DNA of 64,000 bases from contig NZ_CP045292.1 of assembly GCF_009363055.1 (NCBI RefSeq), positions 744,001-808,000 of the forward strand. Reading direction: 5' to 3'. The notes under the pieces were generated by a model. The model was not told the origin of the DNA. It made no database searches and was given only the letters and a program-made list of their open reading frames with translations. Positions 35,664 to 43,036 of the stretch are shown here, one piece after another. Origin of the DNA: Flavobacterium haoranii (GTDB lineage Bacteria; Bacteroidota; Bacteroidia; Flavobacteriales; Flavobacteriaceae). Made by a program: the position numbers and the translations under genes. How positions within the stretch are numbered: the stretch's first letter is position 1; the number at the start of each line of letters is the position of its first letter.

Positions 35664-38198
35664 TTAACTAATGTAATTCCAAATATTCTTCTTTTTACTC
35701 AATTCTAAGAAGATTTGTTTCATTTTTTGATGTTCGGGTTTTGTCATATTCGGATCTTCTTTTAAAATCTTTATGGCTATATGACGTGCCAATTGTAAAA
35801 TGTCTCTGTCTTTAACTAAATCGGCAATTTGTAAATTGAGCACACCACTTTGTTGGGTTCCCATTATATCACCCGGACCACGAAGTTTTAAATCGACTTC
35901 GGCAATTTCAAAACCATCATTGGTTGCACACATGGTTTCCATTCGTGTTTTACTATCATTACTCAATTTGTGTCCCGTCATTAAAATACAATAACTCTGT
36001 TCGGCGCCACGACCTACGCGACCACGTAACTGATGCAATTGCGACAACCCAAAACGTTCGGCACTTTCAATAACCATAACGGAAGCATTAGGAACATTTA
36101 CACCAACTTCAATAACGGTTGTTGCGACCATAATATTTGTTTTTCCTTCTGCAAAACGTCGCATTTCTTCTTCTTTATCTGCTGGTTTCATTTTTCCGTG
36201 AACAATAGAAATGGAATATTGTGGCAACGGAAAATCGCGTGAAATACTTTCGTAACCATCCATCAAATCTTTATAATCCATTTTTTCAGATTCTTGAATC
36301 AATGGATATACGATATAAATTTGACGCCCTTTGGCAATTTCGTCTTTTAAGAACTTCCAAACTTTTAATCGGTTATTATCAAATCTATGAACAGTTTGTA
36401 TTGGTTTTCGTCCTGGTGGCAATTCGTCAATCACAGAAATATCCAAATCGCCATACATGCTCATGGCTAATGTTCGCGGAATAGGAGTAGCGGTCATCAC
36501 CAAAACGTGAGGTGGAATCGCCCCACTAATCTCCCCGGAGGGGAGACTTTCCAGGGTTTGACTTATTTTGTTAAGTGTATTATTAGTTTCATTAATGACT
36601 TCTTCATTTGTAAAGCGAATTACTTTAAATCCAATTTCGTTAAGAATTTGAGTTCTTAATTCGTCTGCTTCACGTTGCAATATCGTGTTGTGGTAACCAC
36701 CATCAACTTCAATAATTAATTTTTTTTCTATGCAAACAAAGTCAGCAATAAAAACATCAATTATATGTTGACGTCTAAATTTATAACCTAGTTTCTTATT
36801 ACGTAATTCTTCCCAAAGCAAGGTTTCAGCTTTTGTATTGTTCTTTTTGTTTTGAGATTTAAGTTCCTTTAAAATGTTGTACGTAGAAGGACGAGCCGTC
36901 ATATATTTTTGCACAACTTTTTGGACTTCCTTCCTTTGGAAGGATGGAGGAAGGCTTCCTTTCTTCCACAACTTACTTCTTTGTTCAACACCAAAACGAT
37001 GTTGTTCGTCAATAATAGCTAAACCTAAATTATGAAATTGAACTTTGTCTTCTAAAATGGCGTGTGTACCAATTAAAATATCTAAACTTCCGTTTTCGAG
37101 TTCTTCGTGAATAATTCTTCTTTCGGCAGTTTTAGTCGAACCTGTTAATAGTTTGATGTTGATATTTAGGTTTTTAGCCAAATCAGAAAGTCCGTTGAAA
37201 TGTTGTGTAGCCAAAATTTCTGTTGGCGCCATCAAACAACTTTGGAATCCGTTGTCTTTAGCAATCAACATCGAAAGTAAAGCGACAATCGTTTTTCCGG
37301 AACCCACATCGCCTTGTAATAAACGATTCATTTGAGCGTTACTTCCGAGATCATTTCTGATTTCTTTGATTACGCGTTTTTGTGCATTAGTCAGTTCAAA
37401 AGGCAAATGGTTTTGGTAGAAATCGTTAAAGTTATCACCAACAATTTCAAACGGATGTCCTTTTATTTTGTGTTTTCTAATTAAGTTTTTAGTAATTAAT
37501 TGTAATTGAATGTAAAACAATTCTTCAAACTTTAATCGGAATTGTGCTTTAGCTAATAATTCTTGACTTTTAGGAAAATGAATATTAAATAGAGCCGCAT
37601 TTTTCGGAATTAATTGTAATTCTTGTAGGATGCTTTCCGGTAAAGTTTCAGTAAATAATGCTTGTGTTTCCACAAACAATTGCTGCATCATTTTATTGAT
37701 GACTTTATTCGTAATGTTTTTGTTGGCTAATTTTTCCGTACTTGGATAAACCGGTTGCATCGCACTTCGTAAACTCGCTTTGTGTTCGTCTAACAATTCC
37801 ATTTCTGGATGCGCCATATTGAACATTCCATTAAAAGAAGTTACTTTTCCAAAAATTACATAAGGAACATTAATTTTTAAACTTTCTTTTATCCATTTAT
37901 GGCCTTGAAACCAAACCAATTCCATTTCACCAGTATCATCAATAAATGTGGCAACTAAACGCTTGCCTCTTTTTTGTTCAACGGTTTTTATATGAATGAT
38001 TTTACCCACAATTTGAACTTCCGAATTACTATTAACCAACTGATTGATTTTGTAATAACGAGTCCTATCGATGTATCGATTGGGATATAAATTCAGTAAA
38101 TCTCCATAACGATGAATGTCTAACTCCTTGCGAAGCAAATCGCCACGTTGTGGACCAACGCCTTTTAAGTATTCTATAGGAGTGTCGAGTAAATTCAT
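35664..38198 (-). CDS. recG: ATP-dependent DNA helicase RecG interrupted in frame by a DUF559 endonuclease domain
   Basis: An 844-residue RecG, which regresses stalled replication forks. The wedge/OB domain is at about residues 50-150, Walker A GDVGSGKT at 296-303, DEQH at 397-400, motif III TATPIPRTL at 569-577, and the RGRVGRG motif at 725-731. Normal RecG is close to 700 residues. The extra 146 or so residues (about 415-560) between DEQH and motif III form a DUF559/Vsr-like nuclease. Removing them rejoins KLWKKG to IPPHVLVMT. There are no stops, so the fusion should be translated; whether helicase activity survives is unknown. Intein splice motifs are absent. Confidence 0.93.
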   Translation of the reverse strand: MNLLDTPIEYLKGVGPQRGDLLRKELDIHRYGDLLNLYPNRYIDRTRYYKINQLVNSNSEVQIVGKIIHIKTVEQKRGKRLVATFIDDTGEMELVWFQGHKWIKESLKINVPYVIFGKVTSFNGMFNMAHPEMELLDEHKASLRSAMQPVYPSTEKLANKNITNKVINKMMQQLFVETQALFTETLPESILQELQLIPKNAALFNIHFPKSQELLAKAQFRLKFEELFYIQLQLITKNLIRKHKIKGHPFEIVGDNFNDFYQNHLPFELTNAQKRVIKEIRNDLGSNAQMNRLLQGDVGSGKTIVALLSMLIAKDNGFQSCLMAPTEILATQHFNGLSDLAKNLNINIKLLTGSTKTAERRIIHEELENGSLDILIGTHAILEDKVQFHNLGLAIIDEQHRFGVEQRSKLWKKGSLPPSFQRKEVQKVVQKYMTARPSTYNILKELKSQNKKNNTKAETLLWEELRNKKLGYKFRRQHIIDVFIADFVCIEKKLIIEVDGGYHNTILQREADELRTQILNEIGFKVIRFTNEEVINETNNTLNKISQTLESLPSGEISGAIPPHVLVMTATPIPRTLAMSMYGDLDISVIDELPPGRKPIQTVHRFDNNRLKVWKFLKDEIAKGRQIYIVYPLIQESEKMDYKDLMDGYESISRDFPLPQYSISIVHGKMKPADKEEEMRRFAEGKTNIMVATTVIEVGVNVPNASVMVIESAERFGLSQLHQLRGRVGRGAEQSYCILMTGHKLSNDSKTRMETMCATNDGFEIAEVDLKLRGPGDIMGTQQSGVLNLQIADLVKDRDILQLARHIAIKILKEDPNMTKPEHQKMKQIFLELSKKKNIWNYIS
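36520..36552 (+). repeat. terminal inverted repeat of the DUF559 cassette (3' side of recG)
   Basis: Contains the perfect hairpin TCTCCCC/GGGGAGA with loop GGA (36530-36546). Starts GCC and ends CTTTCC; aligns with the other end in inverted orientation. Confidence 0.75.
36923..36955 (-). repeat. terminal inverted repeat of the DUF559 cassette (5' side of recG)
   Basis: On the + strand it contains CCTTCC/GGAAGG with loop TTT. On the minus strand it starts GCC and ends AGTCC, like the partner at 36520-36552, but the stem bases have changed together. Confidence 0.75.
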
Positions 38199-38235
38199 TT
38201 TTTAGTTTACAATGTTCAGTCGCAGTATTCAGTTT

Positions 38236-38285
38236 GTTACTTCGAGCTGTCACCCCGAGCGGAGTCGAGGGGAGCGAGAAGTAAC
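38236..38285 (+). repeat. nested REP-like palindromes, copy E
   Basis: An outer hairpin GTTACTTC/GAAGTAAC encloses a complete inner copy (38249-38272): GTCA, CC, CCGAG, CGGAG, TCGAGG, GG. The inner copy has a paired change (C opposite G in place of T opposite A). It looks like one repeat inserted inside another. Confidence 0.75.
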
Positions 38286-38341
38286 ATAATAAATATAGTA
38301 GCGAAGATAACTTTTAATTTACAAATTTTGAAATGGAAAAG

Positions 38342-39070
38342 TTATTTTGGTAAAAGGTCAATATACCAAAAACCGTAATTGGGTTGGTCTTCAGTTACAG
38401 AACAAACATCGTTTGAAACGGATTTAGGTCTTTCGTATTCTCGATAGACTTTTTCTCCCACAATGAATTCAACCGGATTTTTAAAAATGGGTCCGTCAAA
38501 AGTAAAGGTGTGAAATTCTCCGTTTTCGCCACAAACATCTACATTTTCAGGTAAATCAGCTATAAATTGTTCGTCAATAATTCTTCCTACAAAAGATTCG
38601 TCTAAATATTCCGAATTCACGCAAGTAACAATGGTTTTGAAGCCCAAGTCTAAAAATTCGGTTATTAGTTCCTTGGTGTTCACTTTCCAAAGCGGAAATA
38701 GTCCTTGTAAACCAACTTCCTTTAATTTTTCTTCGCGGTATTGTTTTAAATCTTCTAAAAAAATATCACCAAAAGCACTGTGTGTAATTCCTTCTTGAAC
38801 TATTGGAATCAAGGCATTTTTCATAGCTTGATTGTAACTTTCCATAGAAGGCATTTCGGGTAAACTCAATATTTTTAGTGGAATTCCAATACTTTCAGCT
38901 TGATGGAGAAGTAGTTCTTTTCGAACGCCATGCATGGAAATTCGATTGTATTTTTCGCTTACAGATGTAAAAAGATAGTCAATTTGGTAATCTTGATTTT
39001 GAAGTAATTTATAGAGTGATAATGAAGAATCTTTTCCGCTACTCCAGTTAAACAATACTTTTTTACTCAT
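38342..39070 (-). CDS. Dph6-like adenine nucleotide alpha hydrolase (diphthine--ammonia ligase family)
   Basis: A 242-residue N-type ATP-pyrophosphatase with a PP-loop SSGKDSSLSLY (about residues 10-20) and later family motifs GDIFLEDLKQYREE, VTCVNSEYLDESFVG and CGENGEFHTFTFDGP. The last is typical of diphthine--ammonia ligase Dph6. Bacteria lack diphthamide on EF-G, so the true substrate is different and unknown. Bacterial members are often annotated under the eukaryotic name. The gene is separated from recG by a nested REP-like repeat. Confidence 0.85.
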   Translation of the reverse strand: MSKKVLFNWSSGKDSSLSLYKLLQNQDYQIDYLFTSVSEKYNRISMHGVRKELLLHQAESIGIPLKILSLPEMPSMESYNQAMKNALIPIVQEGITHSAFGDIFLEDLKQYREEKLKEVGLQGLFPLWKVNTKELITEFLDLGFKTIVTCVNSEYLDESFVGRIIDEQFIADLPENVDVCGENGEFHTFTFDGPIFKNPVEFIVGEKVYREYERPKSVSNDVCSVTEDQPNYGFWYIDLLPK

Positions 39071-39153
39071 TTAGCATAAATTTTGATGTAAACTTAGTAA
39101 ATATGCTGCTTAAATGAAATAGTTTGTATTTTAGTAGTCTCAAAAAATAAAGA

Positions 39154-41229
39154 ATGAAGAAACTTATTGGTTTACTGTTTTTATCGCAAATTTTTTACGC
39201 CCAACAATATAAGAAGGTTGATTTTATTACATGTGATGCTTTTGTGTCACCAAATTTTAATGAAAAATCAATTTCTGGTAAAGTTAATTATGAATTCAAA
39301 GTTTTAGAAAAAATAGATACTATTAGTATTGATGCAGTTGCTGTAGATTTTTCTGATGTTAGAATAAACTATAAAAAAGTTCCATTTGTGTATGATGGAA
39401 AGCATTTGAAACTTTATAAAGGTTTTAAAAAGAAAGACAATGTTTTATCATTTACTTATTCGGCAAAGCCAAAGCAAACTCTATATTTTGTTGGAGATGA
39501 ACAAGATTTTCAAATTTGGACGCAAGGACAAGGAAAATATACAAGTCTTTGGTTGCCAAGTTTTGATGATGTGAATGAAAAGGTTATTTTTAATTTAAAT
39601 ATTGGTTTTGACGAAAATTATACTATTTTATCAAATGGAAAGGTTAGTTTTCCTTGTTTTCAAGAAAATAATGAAAGGCTTTGGATTTATAAAATGCAAA
39701 AACCAATGTCATCTTACTTAGTTATGTTAGCCATTGGCAATTTTGCAAAACAAACTGAAACCACTTCATCGGGAACTATTTTAGAATATTACTTAGATAA
39801 AAAAGATTGTGATAAATTTGAACCAACGTATCGTCATACCAAAGCAATATTTGAATTTTTAGAACAAGAAATTGGTATGAAATATCCGTGGGAAATATAC
39901 CGTCAAGTTCCCGTTCGCGATTTTTTGTATGCCGGAATGGAAAATACAACTTCAACTATTTTTTCTCAAGATTTTGTGGTGGATGCAATTGGTTACAACG
40001 ATAAAAACTATTTGAATGTAAATGCGCACGAATTAGCACATCAATGGTTTGGCGATTTGGTTACAGCAAAAGAAAGTAAACACCATTGGTTGCAAGAAGG
40101 TTTTGCCACGTATTATGCTTTGTTGGCTGAGCAATCGGTCTTTGGAGAAGATTATTTTTACCATCAATTATGGGAAATGGCAACCCAATTACAGAAAGCT
40201 TCCGCAGAAGATACAGAACCCATTTTAAGTGAAAAAGCGAGTTCGTTAACGTTTTACAAAAAAGGAGCGTGGGCTTTGCATGCATTACGAGAAGAAATTG
40301 GTGCCGAAAATTTCAAAAAAGCTGTAAAAAATTATTTAGAAAAATACCAATTCAAAAATGTAGATACAGATGAATTTTTAGCTGAAATAAAAACTGTTTC
40401 TCCCAATTTTGATATACAATCTTACAAGAAAAATTGGTTACAAACTTCAGGTTTCGATTTTCAAGGTGTACAAAAGTATTTAGCTAAAGCTTCTTTCATT
40501 CAAACTTTCTATGAAGTAATTAATAGTTACCAAGTTCCTTTTGCTGATAAACAACAACGTTTTGAAGAGATTATGCAATCTGAGGTTTATTTTCCTGTAA
40601 AAAAAGAGATTTTGTATCAGTGTGAGACAATTCCTTTTGAAGAAAAAAGACGTTTAATTGAATTAGCTTTGGCAACAAATAATCTTGAAGTTCGCCAAGC
40701 AGTTGCACAAACTGTAAATACAATTCCAGATGATTTTAGAGAACAATTTGAAAGTTTGCTTCAAGATAAATCGTATATAACTCGTGAGATTGCATTATTC
40801 AAATTGTGGAAAACATTTAAAGAAGATCAATATTATTACACACAATTAAGTAACGGTTGGGAAGGATTAAATTATAACTTAAAAATCGCCAACTTAACCT
40901 TGAAAGTTGTTACAAAAGGAATTTCACCTTCTGAAAAAATGGAAGCTATTGCTGAATTAGAAAAAATGACGCAATTACCTTATGAATCGGGTGTTAGACA
41001 AGCAGCGATGGAAACTATTTTAAGTTTGCAGTTACCTTCGGAACAAGTTTTAATTAGTATATTAGAGTCAACATTGCATCATAAATGGCAGTTTGTAAAA
41101 TTTGGAAAAGATAAAATAAGAAGAATGTTATCGAATTCTCAAGATAGAGCACGATATTTAGCTATTCAACCTCAATTATCAGAAACATTACAAGCGAGAT
41201 TACAAACATTTTTAAAAGAAACAGAATAA
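39154..41229 (+). CDS. M1 family metallopeptidase (aminopeptidase N-like)
   Basis: A 691-residue exported aminopeptidase with a signal peptide (about residues 1-17, ending FYAQQ). The M1 exopeptidase motif is AGMENTT (260-266) and the zinc site is HELAHQW (292-298) with the third ligand E315 in WLQEGFATY. The C-terminal half has HEAT-like helical repeats (about 440-691). It probably removes N-terminal amino acids from peptides in the periplasm. Its TAA overlaps the patatin start as TAATG, so the two are translationally coupled. Confidence 0.93.
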   Translation: MKKLIGLLFLSQIFYAQQYKKVDFITCDAFVSPNFNEKSISGKVNYEFKVLEKIDTISIDAVAVDFSDVRINYKKVPFVYDGKHLKLYKGFKKKDNVLSFTYSAKPKQTLYFVGDEQDFQIWTQGQGKYTSLWLPSFDDVNEKVIFNLNIGFDENYTILSNGKVSFPCFQENNERLWIYKMQKPMSSYLVMLAIGNFAKQTETTSSGTILEYYLDKKDCDKFEPTYRHTKAIFEFLEQEIGMKYPWEIYRQVPVRDFLYAGMENTTSTIFSQDFVVDAIGYNDKNYLNVNAHELAHQWFGDLVTAKESKHHWLQEGFATYYALLAEQSVFGEDYFYHQLWEMATQLQKASAEDTEPILSEKASSLTFYKKGAWALHALREEIGAENFKKAVKNYLEKYQFKNVDTDEFLAEIKTVSPNFDIQSYKKNWLQTSGFDFQGVQKYLAKASFIQTFYEVINSYQVPFADKQQRFEEIMQSEVYFPVKKEILYQCETIPFEEKRRLIELALATNNLEVRQAVAQTVNTIPDDFREQFESLLQDKSYITREIALFKLWKTFKEDQYYYTQLSNGWEGLNYNLKIANLTLKVVTKGISPSEKMEAIAELEKMTQLPYESGVRQAAMETILSLQLPSEQVLISILESTLHHKWQFVKFGKDKIRRMLSNSQDRARYLAIQPQLSETLQARLQTFLKETE

Positions 41230-42137
41230 TGAGAGCATTAATCATATCGGGTGGAGGAAGTAAAGGTGCATTTGCTGGAGGCGTTACACAATATCTTATA
41301 GAAGATCTTCATAAAGATTATGATTTTTATTTAGGAACTTCAACTGGAAGTTTGTTGGTTTCTCATTTAGCTCTAAAAGAAGTAGAAAAAATAAAAGAAG
41401 CTTATACGTCTGTAAATCAAAATAGTATATTTAGTAACTGTCCTTTTAAAATTAAAAAACGCTTTGGAGAGGACACCATTTTGATTAATCACTTTAATGT
41501 ACTTCGTAACTTTTTAAAAGGTTCTAAAACTTTTGGTGAAAGTAAAAATTTGAGAAAATTAATTGGTGAGTTTTTTACAGAAGAAGAGTTCGAAAAATTA
41601 AAAGCTAGTCCAAAAGAAATTATCGTTACGGTTTCAAATTTATCTTTAAATACTGTAGAATATAAATCGATTAACGAATTTGAATATGATGATTTTTGCG
41701 ACTGGATTTGGATTTCATGTAATTATATTCCTTTTATGTCTTTGGTACGAAAAAATGGTTGTGAATATGCCGATGGCGGTTTTGCTGCAATGGTTCCAAT
41801 AGAAGAAGCAATTAAGCGAGGCGCAACACATGTAGATGCAATTATACTTCATACCGAAACGCCTTTATACAATCGTTTACCAGCAAGAAGTCCGTTTACA
41901 GCATTGACCAATTTATTTAATTTTATGATGGATAGAATTGAATATCAGAATATTAAAATTGGTAAATACGAAGCCCGATTTAAAGATGCCACTATTAATT
42001 TTTATTATACACCAACATTATTAACTACAAATTCTTTGGTTTTCAATAAAGAGAAGATGAAAGAATGGTGGCAAGTTGGTTATAACTATGCCAGAACAAA
42101 AGAAATTGATAGTCAGGAAATTCAAGGAGAGGAATAA
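41229..42137 (+). CDS. patatin-like phospholipase
   Basis: A 302-residue patatin-fold lipid acyl hydrolase. The oxyanion-hole motif is SGGGSKGAF (7-15), the nucleophile elbow is GTSTG (36-40, Ser38), and the catalytic Asp is D182 in ADGGF. No signal peptide is visible, so it acts in the cytoplasm or at the inner membrane. It is coupled to the M1 peptidase gene by a one-base overlap and followed by a strong terminator. The lipid substrate is unknown. Confidence 0.92.
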   Translation: MRALIISGGGSKGAFAGGVTQYLIEDLHKDYDFYLGTSTGSLLVSHLALKEVEKIKEAYTSVNQNSIFSNCPFKIKKRFGEDTILINHFNVLRNFLKGSKTFGESKNLRKLIGEFFTEEEFEKLKASPKEIIVTVSNLSLNTVEYKSINEFEYDDFCDWIWISCNYIPFMSLVRKNGCEYADGGFAAMVPIEEAIKRGATHVDAIILHTETPLYNRLPARSPFTALTNLFNFMMDRIEYQNIKIGKYEARFKDATINFYYTPTLLTTNSLVFNKEKMKEWWQVGYNYARTKEIDSQEIQGEE

Positions 42138-42170
42138 AAAAATCCCAATCAAATGATTGGGATTTTTTTA
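42137..42170. terminator. terminator after the patatin gene
   Basis: 10-bp stem AATCCCAATC/GATTGGGATT with A-run and T-run; bidirectional with the convergent hypothetical gene. Confidence 0.85.
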
Positions 42171-42172
42171 TT

Positions 42173-42694
42173 TTAGAAAACTCTTTTCAATTCATTTTTC
42201 AACATTGCAATTGCAATATCTGTAGCAACTTCATCTTGTGCAACATCTTCAAAAATAGCTTTTTGCATTGCTTCAGCCGTTGTAATTCCTTCCGTAACCG
42301 ATTTTGATGTAACAATATTCATAATACTGTTTTTAGCTTTTAAAACAGCTTCCCAACCTTCATTCGAAATGTAAACCTGTTGGGTAATATTATGTTCATA
42401 TTCCGTTTGTATCGAATGAATTAACAAAGTAGCATAGCTTTTAGGATCTAAACCATTTGGTTGTACACGCAATAATAATTGAACCGGATTAATTCGTTCT
42501 AAAAACAAAACCACTCTTTCATAGGCTTGTAAACGCAATGGTAAAGATTGTTTTTGGTTTTCTTTTAAAAGCTCAAAACGTCTTCTGTTTTCTTCATTAT
42601 TAAAAAACTTAGAAAATAAAACAAAAGCAGTTCCACCAGTAATTAATGCCGGTAAAGTATAACTTGCTAATTCTATAATTTTATTAGTGTCCAT
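42173..42694 (-). CDS. hypothetical membrane-anchored protein (Bacteroidota-specific)
   Basis: A 173-residue protein with one N-terminal hydrophobic segment (about residues 9-29, YTLPALITGGTAFVLFSKFF), then NNEENRRRFELLKENQKQSL and LRLQAYERVVLFLERINP. I recall similar proteins across Flavobacteriaceae, recently given a DUF number (possibly DUF7935), but no function. It is probably anchored in the inner membrane with a helical cytoplasmic domain. It is a single gene with REP-like repeats upstream. Confidence 0.7.
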   Translation of the reverse strand: MDTNKIIELASYTLPALITGGTAFVLFSKFFNNEENRRRFELLKENQKQSLPLRLQAYERVVLFLERINPVQLLLRVQPNGLDPKSYATLLIHSIQTEYEHNITQQVYISNEGWEAVLKAKNSIMNIVTSKSVTEGITTAEAMQKAIFEDVAQDEVATDIAIAMLKNELKRVF

Positions 42695-42745
42695 AATTAT
42701 ATTTTTTTATAAGCTTTTTCCTGCTGTACGTTGTATCTTTTTGCC

Positions 42746-42804
42746 GTCATCTCGAGCATTTGATATTAAGAGGAACAAACAACGTTTGTGGTAATATCGA
42801 GAGA
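42746..42804 (+). repeat. REP-like palindrome, copy C (long-loop form)
   Basis: GTCA, closing TC, TCGAG, a 40-base body with inner hairpin ACAAAC/GTTTGT, TCGAGA, closing GA. Its body 42752-42792 matches copy B at 25630-25670 with one mismatch, 17 kb away. Confidence 0.8.
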
Positions 42805-42891
42805 AACAAAAAGGATGTCACTACCATCAGGGCTATTTTTACACAAAATAAAACGAAACTTTTTCAAAAAACAAATTCAAAGTTAATTTTC

Positions 42892-42929
42892 GTCAGTTCG
42901 AGTGATTTCTTAGAAATCGTATCGAGAAC
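42892..42929 (+). repeat. REP-like palindrome, copy F
   Basis: GTCA, closing GT, TCGAG, a stem GATTTCT/AGAAATC around a single T, TA, TCGAGA, closing AC. A long near-perfect hairpin. Confidence 0.8.
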
Positions 42930-42981
42930 AATTCAAACAAACAACAACTAACAACCAATATATAAATAGTTAATAAATTCA

Positions 42982-43013
42982 TTTGTAAGTACAGTTGTCT
43001 TGGCTTATTTTTG
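42982..43013 (+). promoter_or_regulatory. Bacteroidota-type promoter for the UvrD-like helicase
   Basis: TTTG at 42982-42985, a 20-base spacer and TATTTTTG at 43006-43013. The transcript should start around 43018, before ATG 43031 or 43037. Confidence 0.65.
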
Positions 43014-43036
43014 TAGTTTAGAAGATTTTGATGACT

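Larger units (their letters stand above)
36520..36955 (-). mobile_element. DUF559 endonuclease cassette inserted in recG
   Basis: A 436-bp insert (438 with junction bases, 146 codons). Ends are 33-bp imperfect inverted repeats at 36520-36552 and 36923-36955, each with a 6- to 7-bp hairpin around a 3-base loop. The coded domain (RecG residues 433-550) has the DUF559 pattern: KAETLLWEELRNKKLGYKFRRQH, D486 in ADFVC, E497 and D499 in IIEVDGGYH, and GFKVIRFTNEEV. It has its own ATG at 36902, so it could also be made alone. The family is PD-(D/E)XK/Vsr-like. Mobility is inferred from the terminal repeats and the clean insertion. Confidence 0.8.
42695..43036. other. gene-free region with two REP-like repeats and a promoter
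   Basis: About 340 bases between divergent genes. It holds REP-like copies C and F in the same orientation and the uvrD promoter. I see no open frame with coding character. Confidence 0.7.

Noticed and set aside
36519..36956. RecG insertion as an intein
   Set aside because: No Cys/Ser at the start with His-Asn before Cys/Ser/Thr at the end, and no Hint-fold blocks. The insert is a DUF559 domain with hairpin ends.
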